NCBI GenBank assembly: GCA_028554755.1
Contig: JAPTOF010000029.1
Location: forward strand, 806,001 to 870,000
Origin: Cordia subcordata
Lineage: Eukaryota; Streptophyta; Magnoliopsida; Boraginales; Cordiaceae
Direction: 5' to 3'
Length of the DNA: 64,000 nucleotides
How positions within the stretch are numbered: position 1 is the stretch's first letter; each line of letters opens with the position of its first letter. A model generated the notes under the pieces. It was given only the letters and a program-made list of their open reading frames with translations, did not search any database and was not told where the DNA came from. Below, one piece after another: positions 24,235 to 37,990 of this stretch. The position numbers and the translations under genes are program-made.

Positions 24235-25703
24235 TGATGTGTGTCATTTGTGCATGTTTGCATCTAGTTTTTGCATGCATATTTAAGAGCGTTCAGAGTA
24301 TAATTGAGTGCGCTTAGTATAAAGTTTATGCATATTTGTTAATATTTGTACATAATGTATTCAGGTGCATAAATACTATACTAAGTGTTATATTCCATGT
24401 TTTAGGAGTGTTTTGGAAGGGTTCAAGCTTATGCGAGGAAGAAATGAGCTAACGGATGAAGACAGGAAGAAAAGAAATAAAGAAGAGATCATTCTGATCC
24501 AGCCGGTCGACTTAGAAGAAGAGCTGTGTGGGCTGAAGAAATCCATAAAAAGCTCGTTCCAGCTCATTTTCAGAGGAGGAACTTTTATTTCTTAAATCCT
24601 AATAAACCCTAACCCTTTACCCACTTCATAAAACACCTTAAACCACCATCTAAACCCCACACCAAGCTAGGATTGAAGCATTAAACAAAGATTTGAAGGA
24701 TTTGTACGGATTTGGAAGCAAGAATTTAGGGAAGTTCTTCTTGTTCTTTCTTTATTTCTTGTAAATATGTTGCTAGATTAGGCTAGATTTAGGGTTGATT
24801 GTTGTTGTATATTAGATTAGGGCTTTGAATAATGGATTTGTGTAGATCTATGGCTCTTAATACATGTTTATTTACATAAATTTATGGCATGATTCAATAT
24901 GTCTATGTATTGGAAATCAAACATGTCTATGTGTTTGTTAAAATGCCTAAGTGAATATGCATGTGTTATTTGTGCTTAAAATGCTCTTATCTACTTATTT
25001 GGGTGATGTGATTGTGCTTAATCTCATGGCTTTGCTTAGTAGAGTAGGCTTTAGCTTTAAATCCAGCTAATAGGTTACATGCTTTGCTTACTCGAGTTTA
25101 GGTGCTAGTCCTTGGCTTTAAATCCAGCCAAGCGGATAAGTTAACCTAGACTAGAGTATCCCTCACTCACGTTAGTGTTGGTTAATCGAGCTTTAATGTC
25201 ACGTAGTGTTTAGGTGCTAGTCCTTGGCTTTAAATCCAGCCAAGAGGATAAGTTCTGAGCACGGATTGCGTAGGCTAGGAGGGATTGGCCCTTAGCTTTA
25301 AATCCAGCTAACGGGTTAAACCACTAGTATTGGTTAGGAGAACCCCCGATCAACACAACGGCAATAGAAGTCCCGAGCCTTAGATAGACCTTATTCGTTA
25401 TCATAGCCCAAGTCTAGCGCAATGCAATCACCCTAGGCCCCCTTCTTCTTTATTAGTGTTTCCTTCCTTAGTTTGGCTCCTTTAAGTTCCTCCATAGATT
25501 AGTTGTTATTTTCCTTTTTCCGAGCTCCCTTCCTTCCCAAAGTAAGTACACACACGCACGTAGCCAGTTTAAGGCACTCGAGCACATAGAGACTAAACTA
25601 AGGTAGCCACCCTGTGGATTCGACCCTGCACTTGCACACACTGTACTACACACGTCCCGTGCATTTGCGGGCTATTTAGGCTTGTGCTCAAATAGCGGTA
25701 TAA
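24235..25703 (+). repeat. E2 3' LTR (1469 bp)
   Basis: Starts TGATGTGTGTC and ends GCGGTATAA, a C-to-A change in the terminal TATCA. Otherwise it is nearly identical to the 5' LTR. Confidence 0.95.
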
Positions 25704-25708
25704 GTGCA
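25704..25708. repeat. Target site duplication GTGCA, right copy (E2)
   Basis: Exact match to 19124-19128. Confidence 0.95.
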
Positions 25709-28700
25709 CGTTGGGGAGGCAATGATAGTTGAGGGGGCACAAAATATCAACATCCTGGGTGTGTGAGTTAGAATCCTAGGTGCGTTGTGGCTAGGCTACT
25801 TGGCAAATTCCCACAATGTACGAGGCGCCTTATGAGTTGATTGCATTATGTGATGAAAAATGGTGAAAATTTTTTCAATTTCAATGCATGTAGAGTCATT
25901 TATTTCTTTGTTGAGAATTCGAGTTGGCTATTGTGATTGACTCTATTGATTTGTGAATATGAGATGTGTTGTGAGGAAATGAATAGAATGGTTTGACAGC
26001 TAAGTCTTGGACGGGATCCCCTTCAAAGTTGTAGAGAGTGAGGGACCTTTAAAGAATGACCTTCGTAGCCACCCCATAGATTAGTAGGAAAGAATGTTGA
26101 AAAAGGGTTGTTGATACGAGTGCCCTTTTCTTGATTGGTTCTTTTTGATGTGTCTAAGCATTACTTTTCCTTTGTTTTTATGTAAATGCAATGCAAAGCA
26201 TGAAAAATCCAAGAAGAAATTTGAAAAAGGCAAAAAGGTGCAAAAATATCAAAAGAAAAATAAAAAAGAGAAGAAAAGAGAAAAAGCCAAAGGCACCAAA
26301 AACTTTAGTGAATAAGTGACACAATGTTAGCTTAGCACATGTTATCATCTCTAGAGATAAGTGAATAAGGCTTTTATAAGCCACGTGTTTGTATATCCTC
26401 TCTTCTTGTCTTTGAGGCTTTGTGCATGTTGGGAGGCAATGGTAGTTGAGGGGCACAAAATATCAACATCACAGGTGTGTGAGTTAGAATCCTAGGTGCG
26501 TTGTCACTTCACTACTTGAGAAATTCCCAAGGAACGAGGCCTGTTATTAGTAGTTGCATTATGTGATGAAAAATGGTGACAAATTTTCAATTTCAATGAA
26601 TGTAGAGTCATTTATTTCTTTGTTGAGAATTCGAGTTGGCTATTGCGATTGACTTTATTGATTTGTGAATATGAGATGCATTGTGAGGAAATGAATAGAG
26701 TGGTTTGAAAGCTAAGTCTTGGAGGGGATGCCCTTCAAAGTTGTAGCGAGCGAGGGACCTTTAAAGAATGACCCTTGTAGCCACCCCATAGCTTAGTAGG
26801 AAAGAATGTTGAAAAAGAGTTGCTGATGTGAGTGCCCCTTTCTTGATTAGTTCTTTTTGATGTCCCTAAGCATTTCTTTTCCTTTGTTTGTGGGTAAATG
26901 CAATGCAAAGCAAGAAAAATCCAAGAAAAAATTTGTAAAAGGCAAAAAGGTGTAGAAATGTCAAAAGAAAAAGAAAAAAGAGAAGAAAAGAGAAAAAGCC
27001 AACGGCACAATAAACTTTTGTGAATAAGTGACACAATGTTAACTTAGCACATGTAATCATCTTTGCAGATAAGTGAATAAGGCGTTTTATAAGCCACTGT
27101 GCTTGTATATCCTCTCTTCTTGTCTTTGGGGCTTTGTGCACGTTGGGGAGGCAATGATAGTTGAGGGGACACAAAATATCAACATCCTGGGTATGTGAGT
27201 TAGAATCCCAGGTGCGTTGTGGCTTGGCTACTTGGGAAATTCCCACAAGGTACGAGGCCCCTGATGAGTAGATTGCATTATGTGATGAAAAATGGTGAAA
27301 ATTTTTCAATTTTGATGCATCTAGAGTCATTTATTTCTTTGTTGAGAAGTCGAGTTGGCTATTGTGATTGACTTTATTGATTTGTGAATATGAGATGCAT
27401 TGCGTGGAAATGAATAGAGTGGTTTGAAAGCTAAGTCTTGGAGGGGATGCCCTTCAAAGTTGTAGCGAGCGAGGGACCTTTAAAGAATGGCCCTTGCAGC
27501 CACCCCATAGCTTAGTGGGAAAGAATGTTGAAAAAGGGTTGCTGATGTGAGTGCCCCTTTGTTGATTAGTTCTTTTTGATGTCCCTAAGCATTTCTTTTC
27601 CTTTGTTTGTGGGTAAATGCAATGCAAAGCATGAAAAATCCAAGAAAAGATTTCTAAAAGGCAAAAAGGTTCAAAAATGTCAAAAGAAAAAGAGAAAAGA
27701 GAAGAAAACAGAAAAAGCAAAGGCACAATAAACTTTTGTGAATAAGTGACGCAATGTTAACTTAGCACTTGTTATCATCTTTGGAGATAATTGAATAAGG
27801 ATTTTTATAAGCTACTGTGTTTGTATATCCTCTCTTCTTGTCTTTGAGGCATTGTGCACGTTGGGGAGGCAATGATACTTGAGGGGACACAAAATATCAA
27901 AATCCTGGGTGTGTGAGTTAGAATCCCAGGGGCGTTGTGGCTTGGCTACTTGGGAAATTCCCCCAAGGTACGAGGCCCCTTATGAGTAGATTGCATTATG
28001 TGATGAAAAATGGTGAAAATTTTTCAATTTCAATGCATGTAGAGTAATTTATTTCTTTGTTGAGAAATTGAGTTGGCTATTGTGATTGACTCTATTGATT
28101 TGTGAATATGAGATGTGTTGTGAGGAAATGAATAGAATGGTTTGACAGCTAAGTCTTGGACGGGATCCCCTTCAAAGTTGTAGAGAGTGAGGGACCTTTA
28201 AAGAATGACCTTCGTAGCCACCCCATAGATTAGTAGGAAAGAATGTTGAAAAAGGGTTGTTGATACGAGTGCCCTTTTCTTGATTGGTTCTTTTTGATGT
28301 GTCTAAGCATTACTTTTCCTTTGTTTTTATGTAAATGCAATGCAAAGCATGAAAAATCCAAGAAGAAATTTGAAAAAGGCAAAAAGGTGCAAAAATATCA
28401 AAAGAAAAATAAAAAAGAGAAGAAAAGAGAAAAAGCCAAAGGCACCAAAAACTTTAGTGAATAAGTGACACAATGTTAGCTTAGCACATGTTATCATCTC
28501 TGGAGATAAGTGAATAAGGCTTTTTATAAGCCACTGTGTTTGTATATCCTCTCTTCTTGTCTTTGAGGCTTTGTGCATGTTGGGGAGGCAATGGTAGTTG
28601 AGGGGGCACAAAATATCAACATCCTGGGTGTGTGAGTTAGAATCCTAGGTGCGTTGTCACTTCACTACTTGAGAAATTCCCGCAAGGAACGAGGCCTGTT

Positions 28701-31700
28701 ATTAGTAGTTGCATTATGTGATGAAAAATGGTGACAAATTTTCAATTTCAATGAATGTAGAGTCATTTATTTCTTTGTTGAGAATTCGAGTTGGCTATTG
28801 CGATTGACTTTATTGATTTGTGAATATGAGATGCATTGTGAGGAAATGAATAGAGTGGTTTGAAAGCTAAGTCTTGGAGGGGATGCCCTTCAAAGTTGTA
28901 GCGCGAGGACCTTTAAAGAATGACCCTTGTAGCCACCCCATAGCTTAGTAGGAAAGAATGTTGAAAAAGAGTTGCTGATGTGAGTGCCCCTTTCTTGATT
29001 AGTTCTTTTTGATGTCCCTAAGCATTTCTTTTCCTTTGTTTGTGGGTAAATGCAATGCAAAGCAAGAAAAATCCAAGAAAAAATTTGTAAAAGGCAAAAA
29101 GGTGTAGAAATGTCAAAAGAAAAAGAAAAAAGAGAAGAAAAGAGAAAAAGCCAACGGCACAATAAACTTTTGTGAATAAGTGACACAATGTTAACTTAGC
29201 ACATGTAATCATCTTTGCAGATAAGTGAATAAGGCGTTTTATAAGCCACTGTGCTTGTATATCCTCTCTTCTTGTCTTTGGGGCTTTGTGCATGTTGGGG
29301 AGGCAATGGTAGTTGAGGGGGCACAAAATATCAACATCCTGGGTGTGTGAGTTAGAATCCTAGGTGCATTGTCGCTTCGCTACTTGAGAAATTCCCGCAA
29401 GGAACGAGGCCTGTTATGAGCAGTTGCATTATGTGATGAAAAATGGTGACAAATTTTCAATTTCAATGCATGTAGAGTCATTTATTTCTTTGTTGAGAAT
29501 TCGAGTTGCCTATTGCGATTGACTCTATTGAATTGTGAATATGAAATGCATTGTGAGGATATGAATAGAGTGGTTTGAAAGCTAAGCCTTGGAGGGGATG
29601 CCCTTCAAAGTTGTAGCGAGCGAGGGACCTTTAAAGAATGGCCCTTGCAGCCACCCCATAGCTTAGTGGGAAAGAATGTTGAAAAAGGGTTGCTGATGTG
29701 AGTGCCCCTTTGTTGATTAGTTCTTTTTGATGTCCCTAAGCATTTCTTTTCCTTTGTTTGTGGGTAAATGCAATGCAAAGCATGAAAAATCCAAGAAAAA
29801 ATTTGTAAAAGGCAAAAAGGTTCAAAAATGTCAAAAGAAAAAGAGAAAAGAGAAGAAAACAGAAAAAGCAAAGGCACAATAAACTTTTGTGAATAAGTGA
29901 CGCAATGTTAACTTAGCACTTGTTATCATCTTTGGAGATAATTGAATAAGGATTTTTATAAGCTACTGTGTTTGTATATCCTCTCTTCTTGTCTTTGAGG
30001 CATTGTGCACGTTGGGGAGGCAATGATACTTGAGGGGACACAAAATATCAAAATCCTGGGTGTGTGAGTTAGAATCCCAGGGGCGTTGTGGCTTGGCTAC
30101 TTGGGAAATTCCCCCAAGGTACGAGGCCCCTTATGAGTAGATTGCATTATGTGATGAAAAATGGTGAAAATTTTTCAATTTCAATGCATGTAGAGTAATT
30201 TATTTCTTTGTTGAGAAATTGAGTTGGCTATTGTGATTGACTCTATTGATATGTGAATATGAGATGCATTGTGTGGAAATGAATAGAGTGGTTTGAAAGC
30301 TAAGTGTTGGAGGGGATGCCCTTCAAAGTTGTAGAGAGTGAGGGACCTTTAAAGAATGACCCTTGTAGCCACCCCATAGCTTAGTAGGAAAGAATGTTGA
30401 AAAAGGGTTGCTGATGTGAGTGCCCCTTTCTTGATTAGTTCTTTTCGATGTGCCTGAGCATTTCTTTTCCTTTGTTTTTGGGTAATTGCAACGCAAAGCA
30501 TGAAAAATCCAAGAAAAAATTTAAAAGGCAAAAAGGTGCAAAAATATCAAAAGAAAAAGAAAAAAGAGACGAAAAGAGAAAAAGCCAAAGGCACCAAAAA
30601 CTTTAGTGAATAAGTGGCACAATGTTAACTAAGCACATGTTATCATCTTTGGAGATAAGTGAATAAGGCTTTTTATAAGCCAATGTGTTTGTATATCCTC
30701 TCTTCTTGTCTTTGAGGCTTTGTGCAAGTTGGGCAGGCCATTATAGTTGAGGAGGCGCAAAATATCAACATCCTGGATGTGTGAGTTAGAATCCTAGGTG
30801 CGTTGTCACTTCGCTACTTGAGAAATTCCCGCAAGGAACGAGGCCTGTGATGAGTAGTTGCATTATGTGATTAAAAATGGTGACAAATTTTCATTTTCAA
30901 TGCTTGTAGAGTCATTTATTTCTTTGTTGAGAATTCGAGTTGCCTATTGCGATTGACTCTGTTGATTTGTGAATATGAGATGCATTGTGAGGAAATGAAT
31001 AGAGTGGTTTGAAAGCTAAGTCTTGGAGGGGATGCCCTTCAAAGTTGTACCGAGCGAGGGACCTTTAAAGAATGACCCTTGTAGCCACCCCATAGCTTAG
31101 TAGGAAAGAATGTTGAAAAAGGGTTGTTGATGTGAGTGCCCCTTTCTTGACTAGTTCTTTTTGATGTCCCTAAGCATTTCTTTTCCTTTGTTTGTGGGTA
31201 AATGCGATGCAAAGCACGAAAAATCCAAGAAAAAATTTGTAAAAGGCAAAAAGGTGCAAAAATGTCAAAAGAAAAAGAGAAAAGAGAAGAAAAGAGAAAA
31301 AGCCAAAGGCACAATAAAATTTTGTGAATAAGTGACGCAATGTTAACTTAGCACATGTTATCATCTTTGGAGATAATTGAATAAGGCTTTTTATACGCCA
31401 CTGTGTTTGTATATCCTCTCTTCTTGTCTTTGAGGCTTTGTGCACGTTGGGGAGGCAATGATTGTTGAGGGGGCACAAAATATCAACATCCTGGGTGTGT
31501 GAGTTAGAATCCTAGGTGCGTTGTGGCTTGGCTACTTGGGAAATTCCCACAATGTACAAGGCCCCTTATGAGTTGATTGCATTATGTGATGAAAAATGGT
31601 GAAAATTTTTCAATTTCAATGCATGTAGAGTCATTTATTTCTTTGTTGAGAATTCGAGTTGGTTATTGTGATTGACTCTATTGATTTGTGAATATGAGAT

Positions 31701-34700
31701 GCATTGTGAGGAAATGAATAGAGTGGTTTGACACCTAAGTCTTGGAGGGGATGCCCTTCAAAGTTGTAGCGAGCGAGGGACCTTTAAAGAATGACCCTTG
31801 TAGCCACCCCATAGCTTAGTAGGAAAGAATGTTGAAAAAGGGTTGCTGATGTGAGTGCCCCTTTCTTGATTAGCTCTTTTGGATGTCCCTAAGCATTTCT
31901 TTTCCTTTGTTTGTGGGTAAATGCAATGCAAAGCATGAAAAATCCTAGAAAAAAATTGTAAAAGGCAAAAAGGTGCAGAAATGTCAAAAGAAAAAGAAAA
32001 AAGAGAAGAAAAGAGAAAAAGCCAACGGCACAACAAACTTTTGTGAATAAGAGACACAATGTTAACTTAGCACGTGTAATCATCTTTGAAGATAAGTGAA
32101 TAAGGCTTTTTGTAAGCCACTGTGTTTGTATATCCGTTCTTCTTGTCTTTGAGGCTTTGTGCACGTTGGGGAGGCAATGATAGTTGAGGGGACACAAAAT
32201 ATCAACATCTTGGGTGTGTGAGTTAGAATCCCAGGTGCGTTGTGGCTTGGCTACTTGGGAAATTCCCACAAGGTACGAGGCCCCTTATGAGTAGATTGCA
32301 TTATGTGATGAAAAATGGTGAAAATTTTTCAATTTCAATGCATGTTGAGTCATTTATTTCTTTGTTGAGAAGTCGAGTTGGCTATTGTGATTGACTCTAT
32401 TGATTTGTGAATGTGAGATGCATTGTGTGGTAATGAATATAATGGTTTGAAAGCTAAGTCTTGGAGGTGATGCCCTTCAAAGTTGTAGTGAGCGAGGGAC
32501 CTTTAAAGAATGACCCTTGTAGCCACCCCACAGCTTAGTAGAAAAGAAAGTTGAAAAGGGGTTGCTGATGGGAGTGCCCCTTTCTTGATTAGTTCTTTTT
32601 GATGTGCCTATGCATTTCTTCTCCTTTGTTTTTGGGTATTTGCAATGAAAAGCATGAAAAATCCAGGAAAAAATTTGTAAAAGGCAAAATGGTTCAAAAA
32701 TATCAGAAGAAAAAGAAAAAAGAGAAGAAAAGAGAAAAAGCCAAATGCAACAAACACTTTAGTGAATAAGTGACACAATGTTAGCTTAGCACATGTTATC
32801 ATCTCTGGAGATAAGTGAATAAGGCTTTTTATAAGCCACTGTGTTTGTATATCCTCTCTTCTTGTCTTTGAGGCTTTGTGCATGTTGGGGAGGAAATGGT
32901 AGTTGAGGGGGCACAAAATATCAACATCCTGGGTGTGTGAGTTAGAATCCTAGGTGCGTTGTCGCTTCGCTATGTGAGAAATTCCCGCAAAGAACGAGGC
33001 CCGTTATGAGTAGTTGCATTATGTGATGAAAAATGGTGACAAATTTTCAATTTCAATGCATGTAGAGTCATTTATTTCTTTGTTGAGAATTTTAGTTGGC
33101 TATTGCGATTGACTATATTGATTTGTGAATATGAGATGCATTGTGAGGAAATGAATATAGTGGTTTGAAAGCTAAGTCTTGGAGGGGATGCCCTTCAAAG
33201 TTGTAGCGAGCGAGGGACCTTTAAAGAATGACCCTTGTAGCCACCCCATAGCTTAGTAGGAAAGAATGTTGAAAAAAGGTTGCTGATGTGAGTGCCCCTT
33301 TCTTGATTAGTTATTTTTTTATGTCCCTAAGCATTTCTTTTCCTTTGTTTGTGGGTAAATGCAATGCAAAGCAAGAAAAATCCAAGAATAAATTTGTAAA
33401 AGGCAAAAATGTGCAAAAATTTCAAAAGAAAAAGAGAAAAGAGAAAAAGCCAAAGGCACCAAAAACTTTAGTGAATAAGTGACGCAATGTTAACTTAGGC
33501 CATGTTATCATCTTTAGAGATAATTGAATAAGGCTTTTTATAAGCCACTGTGTTTGTATATCCTCTCTTCTTGTCTTTGAGGCTTTGTGCACATTGGGGA
33601 GGCAATGATAGTTGAGGGGGCACAAAATATCAACATCCTGGGTGTGTGAGTTAGAATCCTATGTGCGTTGTGGCTTGGCTACTTTGGAAATTCCCATAAT
33701 GTACGAGGCCCCTTATGAGTTGATTGCATTATGTGATGAAAAATGGTGAAAATTTTTCAATTTCAATGCCTGTATAGTCATTTATTTCTTTGTTGAGAAT
33801 TTGAGTTGGCTATTGTGATTGACTCTATTGATTTGTGAATATGAGATGCGTTGTGAGGAAATGAATAGAGTGGTTTGACAGCTAAGTCTTGGACGGGTTG
33901 CCTTTCAAAGTTGTAGAGAGTGAGGGACCTTTAAAGAATAGCCTTCGTAGCCACCCCATAGCTTAGTAGGAAAGAAAGTTGAAATTGGGTTGCTGATGTG
34001 AGTGCCCCTTTCTTGATTAGTTCTTTTTGATATGCCTAAGCATTTCTTTTCCTTTGTTTTTGGGTATTTGCAATGCAAAGCATGAAAAATTCAAGAAAAA
34101 ATTTGTAAAAGGCAAAAAGGTGCAAAAATATCAAAAGAAAAAGAAAAAAGAGAAGAAAAGAGAAAAAGCCAAGGCACCAAAAACTTTAGTGAATAAGTGA
34201 CACAATGTTAACTTAGCACATGTTATAATCTTTGGAGATAAGTGAATAAGGCTTTTTATAAGCCATTGTGTTTGTATATCCTCTCTTCTTGTCTTTGAGG
34301 CTTTGTGCATGTTGGGCAGGCCATGATAGTTAAAGGGGCGCAAAATATCAACATCCTGGATGTGTGAGTTAGAATACTAGGTGCGTTGTCGCTTCGCTAC
34401 TTGAGAACTTCTCGCAACGAACGAGGCCTGTTATGAGTAGTTGCATTATGTGATGAAAAATGGTGACAAATTTTCAATTTCAATGCATTAAGAGTCATTT
34501 ATTTCTTTGTTGAGAATTCGAGTTGCCTATTGCGATTGACACTATTGATTTGTGAATATGAGATGCATTGTGACGAAATGAATAGAGTGGTTTGAAAGCT
34601 AAGTCTTGGAGGGGATGCCCTTCAAAGTTGTAGCGAGCGAGGGACCTTTAAAGAATGATCCTTGTAGCCACCCCATAGCTTAGTAGGAAAGAAAGTTGAA

Positions 34701-37700
34701 AAATGGTTGCTTATGTGAGTGCCCCTTTCTTGATTAGTTCTTTTTGATGTGCCTAAGCATTTCCTTTCCTTTGTTTGTGGGTAAATGCAATGCAAAGCAA
34801 GAAAAATCCAAGAAAAAATTTGTAAAAGGCAAAAAGGTGCAGAAATGTCAAAAGAAAAAGAAAAAAGAGAAGAAAAGAGAAAAAGCCAACGGCACAACAA
34901 ACTTTTGTGGATAAGTGACACAATGTTAACTTAGCACAAGTAATCATCTTTGAAGATAAGGGAATAAGGCTTTTTATAAGCCACTGTGTTTGTATATCCT
35001 CTCTTCTTGTCTTTGAGGCTTTGTGCACGTTGGGGAGGCAATGATAGTTGAGGGGACACAAAATATCAACATCCTGGGTATGTGAGTTAGAATCCCAGGT
35101 GCGTTGTGGCTTGGCTACTTGGGATATTCCCACAAGGTACGAGGCCCCTGATGAGTAGATTGCATTATGTGATGAAAAATGGTGAAAATTTTTCAATTTT
35201 GATGCATCTAGAGTCATTTATTTCTTTGTTGAGAAGTCGAGTTGGCTATTGTGATTGACTTTATTGATTTGTGAATATGAGATGCATTGCGTGGAAATGA
35301 ATAGAGTGGTTTGAAAGCTAAGTCTTGGAGGGGATGCCCTTCAAAGTTGTAGCGAGCGAGGGACCTTTAAAGAATGACCCTTGTAGCCACCCCATAGCTT
35401 AGTAGGAAAGAAAGTTGAAAAAGGGTTGTTGATGTGAGTGCCCCTTTCTTGATTAGTTCTTTTTGATGTGCCTAAGCATTTCTTCTCCTTTGTTTTTGGG
35501 TATTTGCAATGCAAAGCATGAAAATTCCAAGAAAAAATTTGTAAAAGGTGAAAAGGTGCAAAAATATCAAAAGAAAAAGAAAAAAGAGAAGAAAAGAGAA
35601 AAAGCCAAAGGCCCCAAAAACTTTAGTGAATAAGTGACACAATGTTAACTTAGCACATGTTATCATCTTTGGAGATAAGTGAATAAGGTTTTTATAAGCC
35701 ACTGTGTTTGTATATCCTCTCTTCTTGTCTTTGGAGCTTTGTGCATGTTGGGGAGGCAATGGTAGTTGAGGGGGCACAAAATATCAACATCCTGGGTGTG
35801 TGAGTTAGAATCCTAGGTGCGTTGTCTCTTCGCTACTTGAGAAATTCTCGCAAGGAACGCGGCCTGTTATGAGTAGTTGCATTATGTGATGAAAAATGGT
35901 GACAAATTTTCAATTTCAATGCATGTAGAGTCATTTATTTCTTTGTTGAGAATTTGAGTTGGCTATTGCGATTGACTATATTGATTTGTGAATATGAGAT
36001 GCATTGTGAGGAAATGAATATAGTGGTTTGAAAGCTAAGTCTTGGAGGGGATGCCCTTCAAAGTTGTAGCGAGCGAGGGACCTTTAAAGAATGACCCTTG
36101 TAGCCACCCCATAGCTTAGTAGGAAAGAATGTTGAAAAAGGGTTGCTGATGTGAGTGCCCCTTTCTTGATTAGTTCTTTTTGATGTCCCTAAGCATTTCT
36201 TTTCCTTTGTTTGTGGGTAAATGCAATGCAAAGCAAGAAAAATCCAAGAAAAAATTTGTAAAAGGCAAAAAGGTGCAAAAATATCAAAAGAAAAAGAAAA
36301 AAGAGAAGAAAAGACAAAAAGCCAAAGGCACCAAAAACTTTAGTGAATAAGTGACACAATGTTAACTTAGCACATGTTACCATCTTTGTAGATAAGTGAA
36401 TAAGGCTTTTTATAAGCCACTATGTTTGTATATCCTCTCTTCTTGTCTTTGAGGCTTTGTGCATGTTGGGCAGGCCATGATGGTTGAGGGGGCGCAAAAT
36501 ATCAACATCTTGGATGTGTGAGTTAGAAACCTAGGTGCGTTGTCGCTTCGCTACTAGAGAAATTCCCGCAAGGAACGAGACCTGTTATGAGTAGTTGCAT
36601 TATGTGATGAAAAATGGTGACAAATTTTCAATTTCAATGCATGTAGAGTATTTTATTTCTTTGTTGAGAATTCGAGTTGGCAATTGTGATTGACTCTATT
36701 GATTTGTAAATATGAGATGCATTGTGAGGAAATGAATAGAGTGGTTTGAAATCTAAGTGTTGGAGGGGATGCCCTTCAAAGTTGTAGCGAGCGAGGGACC
36801 TTTAAAGAATGACCCTTGTAGCCACCCCATAGCTTAGTGGGAAAGAATGTTGAAAAATGGTTGCTGATGTGAGTGCCCCTTTCTTGATTAGTTCTTTTTG
36901 ATGTCCCTAAGCATTTCTTTTCCTTTGTTTGTGGGTAAATGCAATGCAAAGCATGAAAAATCCAAGAAAAAATTTGTAAAAGGCAAAAAGGTTAAAAAAT
37001 GTCAAAAGAAAAAGAGAAAAGAGAAGAAAACAGAAAAAGCAAAGGCACAATAAACTTTTGTGAATAAGTGACGCAATGTTAACTTAGCACATGTTATCAT
37101 CTTTGGAGATAATTGAATAAGGATTTTTATAAGCCACTGTGTTTGTATATCCTCTCTTCTTGTCTTTGAGGCTTTGTGCACGTTGGGGAGGCAATGATAG
37201 TTGATGGGGCACAAAATATCAATATCCTGGGTATGTGAGTTAGAATCGTAGGTGCGTTGTGGCTTGGCTACTTGGGAAATTCCCACAATGTACGAGGCCC
37301 CTTATGAGTTGATTGCATTATGTGATGAAAAATGGTGAAAATTTTTCAATTTCAATGCATGTAGAGTCATTTATTTCTTTGTTGAGAATTCGAGTTGGCT
37401 ATTGTGATTGACTCTATTGATTTGTGAATATGAGATGCGTTGTGAGGAAATGAATAGAGTGGTTTGACAGCTAAGTCTTGAACGGGATGCCCTTCAAAGT
37501 TGTAGAGAGTGAGGGACCTTTAAAGAATGACCTTCGCAGCCACCCCGTAGCTTAGTAGGAAAGAATGTTGAAAAAGGGTTGTTGATGTGAGTGCCCCTTT
37601 CTTGATTGGTTCTTTTTGATGTGTCTAAGCATTTCTTTTCCTTTGTTTTTGTGTAAATGCAATGCAAAGCCTGAAAAATCCAAGAAAAAAATTGAAAAAG

Positions 37701-37990
37701 GCAAAGAGGTGCAAAAATATCACAAAAAAAAAAGAGAAGAAAAGAGAAAAAGCCAAAGGCACCAAAAAGTTTTGTGAATAAGTGACAAAATGTTAACTTA
37801 GCACATGTTATCATCTTTGGAGATATGTGACTATGGATTTTTATGAGCCATTTCTTTTGTATAGTCTCTCTTCTTGTCTTTGAGGCTTTATGCATGTTTG
37901 GGAGGCCATGATAGTTATGGGGGTGCAAAATATCAATATCCTGGGTGTGTGAGTTAGAATCCTACGTGCGTAGTGGCTTGGCTGCTTGGG
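25709..37990 (+). repeat. Tandem ~718 bp satellite array, segment 3 (about 17 monomers)
   Basis: Markers run from about 26108 to 37581 at 710-720 bp spacing. The a/b order is irregular. A three-monomer block is duplicated in direct tandem: about 25966-28108 matches about 28109-30250, offset about 2150 bp. Both copies share rare variants such as GGACGGGATCCCC and TTGATACGAGTGCCC. One stretch (27137-27450 against 29289-29604) differs in subtype, as expected from gene conversion. The last monomer decays into unique sequence near 37990. Confidence 0.95.

Larger units (their letters stand above)
19129..25703 (+). mobile_element. Element E2: non-autonomous Ty3/gypsy-type (family A) LTR retrotransposon, plus strand
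   Basis: A 6575 bp element with two LTRs of identical length (1469 bp), a tRNA-Asp-like PBS, a PPT and a perfect 5 bp TSD. I count about a dozen single-base differences between the LTRs, under 1%, so the insertion is recent compared with everything else here. The internal region is collinear with E1 and encodes only a broken gag-like ORF. Both LTRs lack the ~170 bp palindrome cluster of E1, so it was lost before transposition. Confidence 0.95.

Noticed and set aside
500..37928. Recurring minus-strand ORFs of about 90-150 codons in nearly every monomer, rich in Phe and Leu, looking like small membrane proteins
   Set aside because: They come from reading the A/G-rich run in reverse (pyrimidine strand), which has few stops. 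Two overlapping frames are often open over the same stretch, lengths vary between copies, and the E1/E2 homologues do not keep the ORF. A dN/dS test across monomers would settle it.
1..37990. Rolling-circle rDNA spacer or classical centromere satellite
   Set aside because: No rRNA sequence is present. The unit is about 718 bp with an attached PPT and LTR, which fits a retrotransposon 3' UTR better.
1..37990. CRISPR-like array
   Set aside because: Direct repeats are hundreds of bases long with no unique spacers, in a plant genome.
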